Positions 37,593 through 46,563 of a DNA stretch of 64,000 nucleotides are shown piece by piece (within the stretch, counting starts at the first letter, position 1; every line of letters begins with the position of its first letter). The DNA comes from Rhizobium phaseoli (lineage in GTDB: Bacteria > Pseudomonadota > Alphaproteobacteria > Rhizobiales > Rhizobiaceae): assembly GCF_010668805.1 (NCBI RefSeq), contig NZ_WUFT01000012.1, positions 124,001-188,000 on the forward strand, read 5' to 3'. The position numbers were made by a program, and so were the translations under genes. The notes below the pieces were generated by a model that worked only from the letters and a program-made list of their open reading frames with translations, did not search any database and had not been told where the DNA came from.

Positions 37593-37994
37593 TTGGCGCA
37601 ACCCAACCCCGCTAAGGTCCGCTTTCAATTTGTAACGCAACGCCCGAGGGATGATGGATGCGGCGTTTTTGTCTTGCAGATGCTCACCGGCAGACCCTAC
37701 GGCCAGCTTGCTACCATGATCGATTGGGGAGCACAGACCAATCATTACACCACGTGGAAAGAACTAAGCTCCGTCCTGAGCGAGTTGCGGTGGCATATTG
37801 GCGACATACGCAAGGTGGAGAGCTGGGGTGACGTCATGGGGGTGGCGGTCGTCCATGTCGAAGGAGACCACTTTATCCTGTATGACGCTGATAACGGCAT
37901 TTTCTATGACCCAGGCCAGGGGGAAGGTCCCGATCTCGATACCCAGCTTGTTCCCCTGAGCTATCTTCGTGTGCATTTGCCTGAAAGTGCATAA
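37593..37994 (+). CDS. C39-like papain-fold protein
   Basis: 133 aa, TTG start with GGAG about 9 nt upstream. The pattern matches peptidase C39-like proteins: VTQRPRDDGCGVFVLQMLTG puts a Gln (16) and catalytic Cys23 at the start of a helix, and VVHVEGDHFILYDADNGIFYDP gives His93 and Asp98. There is no signal peptide, no transporter next to it and no leader-peptide gene, so it is not an obvious bacteriocin maturation protease. It could be a cytoplasmic peptidase or amidase. It stands alone. Confidence 0.6.
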   Translation: MAQPNPAKVRFQFVTQRPRDDGCGVFVLQMLTGRPYGQLATMIDWGAQTNHYTTWKELSSVLSELRWHIGDIRKVESWGDVMGVAVVHVEGDHFILYDADNGIFYDPGQGEGPDLDTQLVPLSYLRVHLPESA

Positions 37995-38235
37995 ACCGCC
38001 GACGCTGTTGGATCATCGAGCGCGTTGATTTCTACCGCCGCCATTCCTGAGGCTGGACACGACAGGCATCCGCCGAGGTCGGAGTGACTCGCATCTAATA
38101 GCGCGCGCAAGCCTGAGCAAACTCAGGGGTATGTGGATCCGCGCATACTCAGTGTCCGCGGAAACCTCCATCATATGAGAAAATTGTGTTCGGTATTCCG
38201 CCAATGCTTCCTTGCTTGGCATTGACGAAAAGCGA

Positions 38236-38251
38236 TATATCCGATGATATA
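38236..38251 (+). promoter_or_regulatory. inverted repeat upstream of the first GntR gene
   Basis: TATATC-CGAT-GATATA (38236-38251), perfect 6-bp arms, 20 nt before the ATG at 38272. Size and position suit a GntR/FCD operator for autoregulation. Confidence 0.5.
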
Positions 38252-38271
38252 AGAAATATAAGAGACTCGTG

Positions 38272-38940
38272 ATGCTCCAGCCTGTTGTAAACGAGACGAT
38301 CGCCGAGAGCAGTTACCGGCGCATTCGGGCCGACATCATTTTCGGGCGGCTGGCGCCCGGACAAAAACTGAAGCTGGAAAGCCTGAAGGAGGCCTACGAG
38401 ACCAGCATCAGTACACTCCGAGAGGTGCTGAACCGGCTCTCCTCCGAGGGGCTTGTCGTTGCCGAGGGGCAAAAGGGTTTCGAGGTTTCTCCGGTATCGG
38501 TTTCCGACCTCAAGGAGACGGCGGCGCTCAGGCTTCTCTTGGAAACCCATGCGCTGGAGCAGTCGTTCATGCATGGCGACGTGGAGTGGGAGGCGCCGCT
38601 GGTGTCGGCCCACTACAAATTGGCGCGGATGGAACAGGTAATGGCATCCGGCGACACCAGCCGGGCCGAGGACTGGAAGCGCTACGATTGGGAGTTCCAC
38701 CAGGCCCTAATAGCTGCCTGCGGATCGAAACTGCTGATGGAGACCCATTCGGTGATCTTCGACCGATATCTGCGCTACCAGATGGTCGCCTTGTCCTATC
38801 GCGGCGATGTCGCAGCCAACGAACACCAGCAGCTGCTGGATGCGGCCCTGCGACGGGATGCGGAGACGGCCAAGCGGGTGCTTGTGCTGCATATCCAGGG
38901 CGGGGTCGAACACGCGCTGGCCAAAGGGACGCTGAAATAG
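38272..38940 (+). CDS. GntR-family regulator with FCD domain, first of a tandem pair
   Basis: 222 aa from the ATG at 38272. Winged helix-turn-helix in residues 10-75 (IRADIIFGRLAPGQKLKLESL, then ISTLREVLNRLSSEGLV). The FCD effector domain (about 85-215) carries the metal-ligand block YDWEFHQALIAACGS. FCD regulators bind small organic acids. It shares much of its sequence with the next gene, so both probably arose by duplication. The adjacent quinate/shikimate genes suggest the effector is an intermediate of that route. Confidence 0.88.
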   Translation: MLQPVVNETIAESSYRRIRADIIFGRLAPGQKLKLESLKEAYETSISTLREVLNRLSSEGLVVAEGQKGFEVSPVSVSDLKETAALRLLLETHALEQSFMHGDVEWEAPLVSAHYKLARMEQVMASGDTSRAEDWKRYDWEFHQALIAACGSKLLMETHSVIFDRYLRYQMVALSYRGDVAANEHQQLLDAALRRDAETAKRVLVLHIQGGVEHALAKGTLK

Positions 38941-39010
38941 CAGCGATACCGATATGGCTTCGCTTCAGGTCCACCCCATAGACTGCATTTCGGCGAAACC
39001 AGGAAAAGCC

Positions 39011-39685
39011 ATGCTCAAACAAATCCACGACCCGGCTGAAACAGTCAGCGATGTCGTCTTCCGGCAGATCCGCGAGGATATCATATCAGGGATATTGCCG
39101 CCGGGGGCGAAGATCAAACTGGAGCAGGCAAAGGAGCGCTACTCCATCGGCATTTCGTCGCTGCGCGAAATTCTGAGCCGGCTGGCCACGGAGAACCTCG
39201 TCGTCGCCGAAGGGCAGCGTGGTTTTGAAGTCAGCCCGGCTTCACGGCGGGAGCTGCTGGAGCTTGCCGATCTGAGGATCGTTCTTGAAACACATGCGAT
39301 TGGCCTTGCATTCGCTGCGGGAAATCTCGAATGGGAAGGGCGCATCGTCGCGGCCCATCACCGTCTGGCTGCCGCCGAACGCAAGCTTTTGGCCGGCGAC
39401 GTCTCGCGCACGGTCGACTGGGTGCGATACGATTGGGAGTTCCATCAGGCGATCGTCTCGGCCTGCAATTCAGCGACGCTGATGGCGACACTGTCGTCTG
39501 TCTTCGACCGCTTCCTTCGTTACCATATGCTGGCCGAAAGCTTTCGCGGAAAGCCTGTCGTCGACGACCACCGGCTTTTGTTCGAACTGTCCATTCAACG
39601 TGACGTCGCCGGCGCCACCGAGGTGGTCAGACGGCACGTTCAAAGCGGCGTCGAGCATGTGCTGAAGAGCGGCCGCATTCTCTAA
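39011..39685 (+). CDS. GntR-family regulator with FCD domain, second of a tandem pair
   Basis: 224 aa from the ATG at 39011 with AGGAAA 4 nt upstream. HTH block IREDIISGILPPGAKIKLEQ then GISSLREILSRLATENLV; FCD block YDWEFHQAIVSACNS. It resembles its neighbour throughout (both have VVAEGQ-GFEVSP). It is 70 bp downstream of the first regulator and ends 1 bp from the oppositely oriented dehydratase gene. Two regulators may sense two ligands, or form mixed dimers. Confidence 0.88.
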   Translation: MLKQIHDPAETVSDVVFRQIREDIISGILPPGAKIKLEQAKERYSIGISSLREILSRLATENLVVAEGQRGFEVSPASRRELLELADLRIVLETHAIGLAFAAGNLEWEGRIVAAHHRLAAAERKLLAGDVSRTVDWVRYDWEFHQAIVSACNSATLMATLSSVFDRFLRYHMLAESFRGKPVVDDHRLLFELSIQRDVAGATEVVRRHVQSGVEHVLKSGRIL

Positions 39686-39686
39686 T

Positions 39687-41582
39687 TTAATAAGCGTCTT
39701 TCGGGATTCCCTCGGGACGCATCTGTCTTTTCAGCGCGGCGATCCGAAAAATTGCGTTCGGGGCGCCATATCCGCGGTAGCCGCGGCGTTCGACGATCTC
39801 GAAAAAGAAACCCTCTCCATATGTCCCGCTGTAGAGCTGGAAATATTCGCCATGCTCGTCTCGGTCATAGAGGATGTTCTCCGCCTTCAGCCGCTCGGTC
39901 ATGACAGGATCGAGCCCGAAGCGGGCTTCGACGTCGTCGTAATAATTCGGCGAAATGTGCAAGGACCTGAAGCCGCAGCCGCGAAGTTTTTCGGCGGTTG
40001 CAAAAATGTCGTCAGTTGAAAATGCCAGGTGCTGAATACCGGATCCGAACTTTTCGGCAATGAAATGTCCGGCCAGCGTGCGGCGATTTTCGGCTCCGTT
40101 CATGGTGATGCGCAGCGCGCCCGAATGGTTCTCGACGACTTGGCTGCGCACCACCCCGGCTGGATCGATGATGTCGACCATCGGGGTCTTCTGGGTCTCG
40201 AAGATCGACGTGTAGAACAGCAGCCAGGTTAGCATTTCATCATAGCCGACCGTCTGGGCAACGTGATCGACGCGACGAAGGCCGGCAGACGCCGTGTCGG
40301 TGTCGTCGGTGACCGGCCGAAAGTCGATTTCGGAAAAGCGGCCCAAGGCGCTCTTGTCGTCGATCAGATAGACAATGCCGCCGCCGACGCCCCGAATGGC
40401 CGGCAACTCCAGCTCACCCGCCGCGACGGGCTGGGCGAAGGGCTCGGCATCCAGGGCAAGGGCACGCGCATATGCCTTTGCCGCATCGTCGACGACCAAG
40501 GCAATCGCATAGGCAAAGGTGCCATGGACGGCGTAGGCAGCATTGGCAAATCCCGCTTGATCGACATTGACGAGGATCCGGATCTCGCCCTGCTCAAACA
40601 GAGAGACTTTCTTCGTGCGGTGGACGGCAGTCTGTTTGAAGCCGAGGGTGCGCAGCAAAGCCACCAGCTCGACTTCATCTTCCTCGTCCGTGGCAAACTC
40701 GATGAAGCCGACACCTTTGACGGCAGCCCGTTCCGGCATCGCCGCCCCGGCCATGCTACCGGTGCCGAGATGGCGACGCACCTGATCGCCGAGATAGATC
40801 AGCGAGCGGTGACCATCGGCAGCAATCGCCCGCGAGAAACCGCCTCGAAACTGGTCGTTGAAAATCTCCAGCGAGAAATAGCCGTCATAACCCGTGGCGG
40901 CGACGGCTTCGGTGAACGCCGTGACGGGAAGATCGCCTTCTCCAGGCATATTTCGGAAGTGGCGGCTCCAATAGAGCAGATCCATATCGATCAGCGGCGC
41001 ATCGGCAAGCTGGACGATGAAGATCTTCTCTTTGGGAATCGAGCGAATGGAATTGATGTCGATCTTGCGCGACAAGGTGTGGAAACTGTCGAGGATGAGG
41101 CCGACATTCGGATGATCGGCGCGCCGGACGATTTCCCAGGCGTCGCGGTGGTCACTGATATGGCGCCCCCAGGCGAGCGCCTCGTAGCCCACCCTCAGCC
41201 CGCGCCGGGCGGCACGCTCGCCAAGTTCGCGGAAATCCTCAGCCGCCCGGTCGATGCCGCCGATGGCGGCCGGCGAGACGTTCGAGCAGACCAGCACCAG
41301 ATCCGTTCCAAGCTGCTGCATCACGTCGAACTTCCGTTCGGCGCGATCGAAGGTGCGGCTGCGCAGCGGCTCCGGCATGCCCTCGAAATCCCGAAACGGC
41401 TGAAACAGCGTGATACCAAGGCCATGGTCGCGGACGAGTTTTCCGACATCGGCCGGGCTTCCGTCGAATGCCAGGAAATCGTTTTCGAAGATCTCGACGC
41501 CGTCGAAGCCGGCTCGGGCAATTGCCTCGAGCTTCTCAGGCAGTTCGCCGCTGATCGTCACAGTCGCAATCGAGGTCTTCAT
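39687..41582 (-). CDS. quiC: 3-dehydroshikimate dehydratase (TIM barrel fused to an HPPD-like domain)
   Basis: 631 aa. Residues 1-275 are a sugar-phosphate isomerase/epimerase-type barrel with metal ligands in VGYEALAWGRH, LILDSFHTL, IVQLADAP and SLEIFND. Residues 290-620 are a vicinal-oxygen-chelate region like 4-hydroxyphenylpyruvate dioxygenase, with RRVDHVAQTV, GIQHLAFST and FFFEIVERRGYRGYG. This fusion is the known bacterial dehydratase QuiC, which turns 3-dehydroshikimate into protocatechuate. The neighbouring dehydroquinase and pca genes fit exactly. It is divergent from the transporter operon. Confidence 0.88.
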   Translation of the reverse strand: MKTSIATVTISGELPEKLEAIARAGFDGVEIFENDFLAFDGSPADVGKLVRDHGLGITLFQPFRDFEGMPEPLRSRTFDRAERKFDVMQQLGTDLVLVCSNVSPAAIGGIDRAAEDFRELGERAARRGLRVGYEALAWGRHISDHRDAWEIVRRADHPNVGLILDSFHTLSRKIDINSIRSIPKEKIFIVQLADAPLIDMDLLYWSRHFRNMPGEGDLPVTAFTEAVAATGYDGYFSLEIFNDQFRGGFSRAIAADGHRSLIYLGDQVRRHLGTGSMAGAAMPERAAVKGVGFIEFATDEEDEVELVALLRTLGFKQTAVHRTKKVSLFEQGEIRILVNVDQAGFANAAYAVHGTFAYAIALVVDDAAKAYARALALDAEPFAQPVAAGELELPAIRGVGGGIVYLIDDKSALGRFSEIDFRPVTDDTDTASAGLRRVDHVAQTVGYDEMLTWLLFYTSIFETQKTPMVDIIDPAGVVRSQVVENHSGALRITMNGAENRRTLAGHFIAEKFGSGIQHLAFSTDDIFATAEKLRGCGFRSLHISPNYYDDVEARFGLDPVMTERLKAENILYDRDEHGEYFQLYSGTYGEGFFFEIVERRGYRGYGAPNAIFRIAALKRQMRPEGIPKDAY

Positions 41583-41682
41583 ATCAAAACCCTTTCGGCA
41601 CCCACGGCCAGCGGCGAAAACTCGCTCTCACCTATTATTGCAAATCTCGTGAAGAATTAAAATAGCTTGAGGCATGATAAAA

Positions 41683-41698
41683 TCTCATATGATTTGGA
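41683..41698. promoter_or_regulatory. inverted repeat in the quiC/transporter divergent promoter region
   Basis: AAATC-TCATAT-GATTT, perfect 5-bp arms, with a TCATATGA palindrome inside. It sits in the 220-bp region between the two divergent transcripts, a natural place for control by the GntR pair. Confidence 0.4.
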
Positions 41699-41802
41699 AA
41701 AGCTCTGTTGATTTTGGTGTCCATCTCTGGCAATCATTCCTCCACAGTCAAAAGGTGAGGTGGCTGTCCGGTCGCAAGGCCGCCAAAGGAGGAGGAAACA
41801 GA

Positions 41803-42633
41803 ATGTTCAAATCTATGCTGACGCGCCGAAACGCGATGCTAGGAGCCGCAGCCCTGGTGGCTGCCGTCACCCTGGCGCAGCCGGCCGCCGCCATCACGCC
41901 TGACGAAATCAAGGCTCGCGGTAAGATCATCGTCGGAATTCAGGGCGACAACCCGCCTTGGGGTTTTGTGACCAGCGGCGGCAAACAGGACGGTCTCGAC
42001 GCCGACATCGCAACGCTGTTTGCCAAGGAACTGGGTGTTACCGTCGAGTTCGTGCCGCTCGAAGTCAACAACCGCATTCCAGCGCTGACGGCCGGGCGCG
42101 TCGACGTTCTGTTTGCAACGATGGCAATGCTGCCGGATCGCGCAAAAGCCGTGCAGTTCAGCAAGCCCTATGTGGCCAATGCCATCGTTTTGATCGGCCC
42201 CAAATCGGCAGAGATCAAGACGAATGCCGACATGGCCAAGTTCAGCGTCGGCGTCGCCAAGGGTGCAGCGCAGGACACGCAGGTGACAAAGAACGCACCT
42301 GAGGGAACGACGATCCGGCGCTATGACGGAGACGCTGCGAGCGTCCAGTCCCTGGTGTCCGGCCAGGTCGATACGCTGGGCGGCAACATCTTCTATATGG
42401 ATCGCGTCGAGAAGGCCCGTCCGGGCGAATTCGAAAACAAGCTTGAATTCCAGAAGCTCTATAACGGCGCCTGCACGCGTCTCGGCGAGAAGGAAATCAA
42501 TGCGGCGCTCAACACCTTCATCGACAAGATCAAAACAAACGGCGATCTCAAGGCCGTCTACGACAAGTGGATGAAGGTCCCGGTTCCGGAGTTCCCGGAA
42601 ACGCTGGAAGGCATTCCGTTCGCGGCGAAATGA
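41803..42633 (+). CDS. family 3 solute-binding protein of a polar-amino-acid-type ABC transporter
   Basis: 276 aa from the ATG at 41803, behind GGAGGAGG. Signal sequence to about residue 30 (AQPAAA); its TRRNAMLGAAAL also looks Tat-like. The mature part has IIVGIQGDNPPWGF, a typical LxVGxxxxxPPF ligand-site start, and VDVLFATMAMLPDRAKAVQFS. These proteins normally bind amino acids, but here the operon also encodes dehydroquinase and shikimate-dehydrogenase-like proteins, so quinate, shikimate or a related hydroxy acid is the likely ligand. Confidence 0.85.
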   Translation: MFKSMLTRRNAMLGAAALVAAVTLAQPAAAITPDEIKARGKIIVGIQGDNPPWGFVTSGGKQDGLDADIATLFAKELGVTVEFVPLEVNNRIPALTAGRVDVLFATMAMLPDRAKAVQFSKPYVANAIVLIGPKSAEIKTNADMAKFSVGVAKGAAQDTQVTKNAPEGTTIRRYDGDAASVQSLVSGQVDTLGGNIFYMDRVEKARPGEFENKLEFQKLYNGACTRLGEKEINAALNTFIDKIKTNGDLKAVYDKWMKVPVPEFPETLEGIPFAAK

Positions 42634-42689
42634 GCGAGCGGTAAGGCGGGAGTAGCCCGGCTTTCTGGCTGGTGACAAGGCCCGCCAAC

Positions 42690-42765
42690 CACTCTTCCGT
42701 CATGCTCGGGCTTGTCCCGGGCATCTGCGGCGGCAGATCCTCGGCACAAGGCCGAGGATGACGTC
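42690..42765. repeat. dispersed CTCGGG/CCCGAG intergenic repeat
   Basis: Lies between the binding-protein and dehydroquinase genes. It contains gtcatgctcgggcttgtccc and a second half ending ccgaggatgacg, the same family as the copies at 51350 and 51567. As it lies inside an operon it may form an RNA hairpin that adjusts the balance between the abundant binding protein and the downstream genes. Confidence 0.6.
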
Positions 42766-42859
42766 TAGTGAGACGAAGCCCCTCACCAAACAAGGCGGGC
42801 AGCCATGCCCGTCAACGCAACCGCCATGCTTGTGGCCCGGCCCGTTTGAGGTGCGCGAC

Positions 42860-43309
42860 ATGACCAGAACCATTTTTGTGCTCAACGGACCGAACCTCAA
42901 CCTGCTGGGGGAGCGCGAGCCCGCGATCTACGGCTCGACGACGCTGGCCGATATCAGGGACAGGTGCCTCGCAAAGGCTGAGAGCCTCGGCTTTGGCATC
43001 GACTTCCGCCAGACCAATTTCGAGGGCGAGCTTGTGGAAAGCGTGCATCAGGCCCGCAAAGAGGCCTGCGGCATCATCATCAATCCGGCCGGCTATACTT
43101 TCACATCGATCGCGCTTCTCGATGCGTTGAAGATGTTCGACCCGCCGAAGATCGAGCTGCACATCTCGAATGTTCATGCGCGCGAAAGCATCTACCACAA
43201 TTCGCTGATCTCGCGCGTTGTCACCGCCATCATGATCGGCTTTGGCGCCCGCGGTTATGAGCTCGCCATAGAAGCAATGGCCGACATGGCGGGAGCAGCG
43301 AAAGCATGA
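42860..43309 (+). CDS. aroQ: type II 3-dehydroquinate dehydratase
   Basis: 149 aa from the ATG at 42860 with GAGGTG 6 nt upstream. It has the type II hallmarks: FVLNGPNLNLLGEREPAIYG with the catalytic Tyr, RQTNFEGELV, IINPAGYTFTSIALLDAL and ELHISNVHARE. It interconverts 3-dehydroquinate and 3-dehydroshikimate. Its place inside a transporter operon next to quiC suggests a catabolic (QuiB-like) role rather than aromatic amino acid synthesis. It overlaps the following permease gene by 4 nt. Confidence 0.93.
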   Translation: MTRTIFVLNGPNLNLLGEREPAIYGSTTLADIRDRCLAKAESLGFGIDFRQTNFEGELVESVHQARKEACGIIINPAGYTFTSIALLDALKMFDPPKIELHISNVHARESIYHNSLISRVVTAIMIGFGARGYELAIEAMADMAGAAKA

Positions 43310-43974
43310 ACTACAAGCTGGATTTCACCCCGGTTATCGATGGGCTGCCAAGTCTCCTGCTCGGCTGTCTCGGCACATTCCTGCTGGCTATTTGTGGGAT
43401 GCTGCTGGCGATCGTCATCGGAATTGGCGGTGTTGCCCTGCGCGATTCTCCCTTGAAGCCGGTGCGGTGGCTGGTCATCGCCTTCGTCGAACTGATACGC
43501 AACACGCCATTCCTGGTGCAGATATTCTTCATCTATTTCGCGCTTCCGCTCACCGGCATCCGGCTGGATCCGACGCCGACGGCGATTATCGCGCTCGGCA
43601 TCAACGGCGGCGCTTACGCAATCGAGATCATTCGCGGCGGCGTCCAGTCGATCCCGAAGGGGCAGATGGAAGCCGGCCTGGCGCTTGGCCTGCACAAGGC
43701 GCAGGTCTTCCGGCTGATCATCCTCAAGCCGGCATTGCGGGCGATCTATCCGTCGCTCACCAGCCAGTTCGTGCTGTTGACGCTGACCACCAGTATTGCC
43801 TCGGCGATCTCGGCTTATGAGCTGACCTCCGTTTCGCAGCGGATCGAATCGGAGAGCTTCCGGAGCTTCGAGGTCTACTTCACGGTCACGCTTTTCTATT
43901 TCGTGATTTCCTGGCTGATGATGCGCTTGTTTGCGGCGTTTTCGGCCCGCTACTTCAAATATCCCGTCAAGTAG
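43306..43974 (+). CDS. polar-amino-acid-type ABC permease
   Basis: 222 aa with five predicted membrane segments. Family blocks: FVELIRNTPFLVQIFFIYFA and the EAA loop EAGLALGLHKAQVFRLIILKPA. It forms the channel with the next permease. ATG overlaps the aroQ stop. Confidence 0.9.
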   Translation: MNYKLDFTPVIDGLPSLLLGCLGTFLLAICGMLLAIVIGIGGVALRDSPLKPVRWLVIAFVELIRNTPFLVQIFFIYFALPLTGIRLDPTPTAIIALGINGGAYAIEIIRGGVQSIPKGQMEAGLALGLHKAQVFRLIILKPALRAIYPSLTSQFVLLTLTTSIASAISAYELTSVSQRIESESFRSFEVYFTVTLFYFVISWLMMRLFAAFSARYFKYPVK

Positions 43975-43984
43975 GAGGAATTCC

Positions 43985-44626
43985 ATGGGTCACGACGAGT
44001 TCGTCTTCCTCCTGATCGGCCTGAAATGGACCGTGGTCCTGTCCGCGGTCGGCTTTGTCTGCGGCTGCATTGCCGGGCTCGGCGTCGCTCTCGCCCGCGT
44101 CTCCGGCAACCCGCTCTTGGAGCGCCTGACCGCCGGCTACATCGCCGTCTTCCAGGGAACGCCGCTTTTGATGCAGCTTTTCGTGGTCTATTACGGCCTG
44201 GCCCTGGTCGGGCTGATGCTCGATGCCTGGGTGGCGGTCGCCATCGGGCTGACGCTGCATGCCAGCGCCTATCTCGGCGAGATCTGGCGCGGATCGATCG
44301 AAGCGGTTCCGCGCGGCCAGACGGAAGCGGCAAAGGCGCTCAGCCTCAGATACGTCTCCCGCATGCGGGATGTCATCCTGCCGCAGGCGCTGCGCATCTC
44401 GCTGCCTGCGACGATCGGCTTCCTCGTGCAACTGATCAAAGGCACCTCGCTTGCTTCGATCGTCGGCTTCACCGAGCTGACGCGGGCCGGCAATATCATC
44501 TCCAACCAGATTTTCCAACCGCTGACGGTCTTCGGTGTCGTCGGCATCCTGTACTTCCTGATGTGTTGCCCGCTGACGATCCTCGGCGCGCGGCTCGAGC
44601 GAAAGTTTGCCGCTTCCGCGCGCTGA
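43985..44626 (+). CDS. polar-amino-acid-type ABC permease
   Basis: 213 aa from the ATG at 43985, behind TAGGAGGA. Five predicted membrane segments, with [19 protein letters not shown] and the EAA loop [20 protein letters not shown]. Second channel subunit of the operon's importer, 10 bp after the first. Confidence 0.9.
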   Translation: MGHDEFVFLLIGLKWTVVLSAVGFVCGCIAGLGVALARVSGNPLLERLTAGYIAVFQGTPLLMQLFVVYYGLALVGLMLDAWVAVAIGLTLHASAYLGEIWRGSIEAVPRGQTEAAKALSLRYVSRMRDVILPQALRISLPATIGFLVQLIKGTSLASIVGFTELTRAGNIISNQIFQPLTVFGVVGILYFLMCCPLTILGARLERKFAASAR

Positions 44627-44681
44627 TCCGCATCCCTTGTTCCTCGATGCGGCCTTGCCCGCCAATCCCGGAGTTCTGCCG

Positions 44682-45446
44682 ATGACCAGTCCCATGCCTG
44701 CCCAAACCGCGGAAACCATGATCTCCATGGCGCAGGTGGAAAAGTGGTACGGCTCGTTTCAAGCCCTTCACGATATCAACATGACGGTTCGCAGCGGCGA
44801 GAGGATCGTCCTGTGCGGGCCTTCCGGCAGCGGAAAGTCGACGCTCATCCGCTGTATCAACCATCTCGAGACCTACCAGAAGGGTGAAATCCGGGTCGGC
44901 GGCATTGTTCTCAGCGACCAGGCCAAAACAATCGATGCGATCCGCCGTGAGGTCGGCATGGTCTTCCAGCAGTTCAACCTGTTTCCGCATCTGACTGTGC
45001 TGCAGAACTGCATGCTGGCGCCGATGAAGGCGATCGGCGTCGGCAGGGCGGAAGCCGAGGAACGGGCACGCGGGCTGCTCGAGCGGGTCAAGATCCTGGA
45101 GCAGGCCGACAAATACCCGGTCCAGCTTTCCGGCGGCCAGCAGCAGCGCGTCGCCATTGCCCGCGCGCTCTGCATGCGGCCGAAAGTGATGCTGTTCGAT
45201 GAGCCGACGTCGGCGCTCGACCCGGAGATGGTCAAGGAGGTGCTGGATACGATGATCGCGCTGGCCGACGAGGGCATGACGATGATCTGCGTCACCCACG
45301 AGATGGGCTTTGCCCGCCAGGTCGCCGATCGGGTGATCTTTATGGCCAGCGGCGCGATCGTCGAGGAAGCCCCGCCCGCCGAATTCTTCACCAACCCACG
45401 GCACGAGCGAACCAGAAAGTTTCTCGGAGAAATCCTGCGGAAATAA
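44682..45446 (+). CDS. polar-amino-acid-type ABC ATPase
   Basis: 254 aa from the ATG at 44682, with GGAG 8 nt upstream; open sequence to 44607 overlaps the permease. Walker [12 protein letters not shown]-loop [11 protein letters not shown], signature [15 protein letters not shown], Walker [13 protein letters not shown] and switch THEMGFARQ are all intact, matching GlnQ/HisP. It energises the importer made with the two preceding permeases and the binding protein at 41803. Confidence 0.93.
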   Translation: MTSPMPAQTAETMISMAQVEKWYGSFQALHDINMTVRSGERIVLCGPSGSGKSTLIRCINHLETYQKGEIRVGGIVLSDQAKTIDAIRREVGMVFQQFNLFPHLTVLQNCMLAPMKAIGVGRAEAEERARGLLERVKILEQADKYPVQLSGGQQQRVAIARALCMRPKVMLFDEPTSALDPEMVKEVLDTMIALADEGMTMICVTHEMGFARQVADRVIFMASGAIVEEAPPAEFFTNPRHERTRKFLGEILRK

Positions 45447-45485
45447 GCGGTTTCAAGGCCGATACCCGTTAAAATTCTGGAGCCG

Positions 45486-46559
45486 ATGATGAAGCCATTG
45501 AAGATTGCAGTCATGGGAGCCGGCCTGATCGGCAGACGCCATGCCGAGCGCGTGATGTCCGAGCCCGGAACGCTTCTCTCCGCCGTGATCGATCCGTCCC
45601 CAGTCGGTCGCGATTTCGCCGACAATGCCGGCATCCAATGGTACCCGTCGTTCCAAGACATCGGCGCTGAGGAGAGGCCCGACGGCGTCATCGTCGCAAC
45701 GCCGAACCAGCTTCACGTCGAAAACGGAATGGAGGTTATCGCCACCGGCATCCCTGTTCTCATCGAGAAACCGATCGCCGACGACGTCGACGCTGCCGCA
45801 GCGCTGGTGACCGCCGGCGAGAAGGCGGGGATCCCGATCTTGGTCGGCCATCACCGCCGCCACAACCCGATGATCCAGGCGGCCAAACAGATCGTCGACG
45901 GCGGCAGGCTTGGCCGGATCCTTGCGGTGCACGGCACCTTCTGGGTCGCCAAGCCGGACGACTATTTCGACATTCCCTGGCGGCGGGAAGCCGGCGCCGG
46001 GCCCATCTTCGTCAACCTGATCCACGATGTCGACCTTTTCCGATTTCTGTTCGGCGAGGTCGAGGCCGTGCATGCGATGGAATCGCACGCCGTGCGCCAC
46101 CACGCCGTCGAGGATACGGCTGTCGTCTCATTGCGGTTCGCAAACGGCATTCTCGCCACGCTTAACGGCAGCGATGCGGTGGCTGCACCCTGGAGTTGGG
46201 AGGCGACCACCGGCGAGAACCCGGCATTTCCACGCTACAGCAGCAGCCATTGCTACCAGATCGGCGGCACCAAGGGTTCGCTCGCAATTCCCGATCTGAC
46301 GCTTTGGACCGCGACGTCGGCGCCGAATTGGCTGGAGCCGCTTGCCGAGCAGCGCGTGCCCTTTGAAGCCGCCGATCCGCTTTGCCTGCAGCTCCGACAT
46401 TTTTGCGACGTCATTCGCGGTAAAGCCACGCCCCTCGTCAGCGGGCGGGAGGGCCTCGCCACCCTCAGGGTCGTCGAAGCGATCAAGAGATCGGCGCGCT
46501 CGGGGCAGATGATCCGCCTCTCCGACACCGGCGCCTCCGCCGATCCCCAGAAAGTCTAG
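45486..46559 (+). CDS. Gfo/Idh/MocA-family NAD(P)-dependent oxidoreductase
   Basis: 357 aa. The Rossmann start is [16 protein letters not shown]; the family EKPIADD block holds the catalytic Lys; a [10 protein letters not shown] block follows. Such enzymes oxidise a ring hydroxyl of sugars, inositols or related cyclitols. In this operon the obvious candidate reaction is quinate or shikimate to the 3-dehydro acid, the step needed before aroQ and quiC. That assignment is inferred from context. Confidence 0.8.
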   Translation: MMKPLKIAVMGAGLIGRRHAERVMSEPGTLLSAVIDPSPVGRDFADNAGIQWYPSFQDIGAEERPDGVIVATPNQLHVENGMEVIATGIPVLIEKPIADDVDAAAALVTAGEKAGIPILVGHHRRHNPMIQAAKQIVDGGRLGRILAVHGTFWVAKPDDYFDIPWRREAGAGPIFVNLIHDVDLFRFLFGEVEAVHAMESHAVRHHAVEDTAVVSLRFANGILATLNGSDAVAAPWSWEATTGENPAFPRYSSSHCYQIGGTKGSLAIPDLTLWTATSAPNWLEPLAEQRVPFEAADPLCLQLRHFCDVIRGKATPLVSGREGLATLRVVEAIKRSARSGQMIRLSDTGASADPQKV

Positions 46560-46563
46560 CCAC

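Noticed and set aside
38013-38222. 69-codon minus-strand open frame before the first GntR gene
   Set aside because: No recognisable domain and no supporting start signal.
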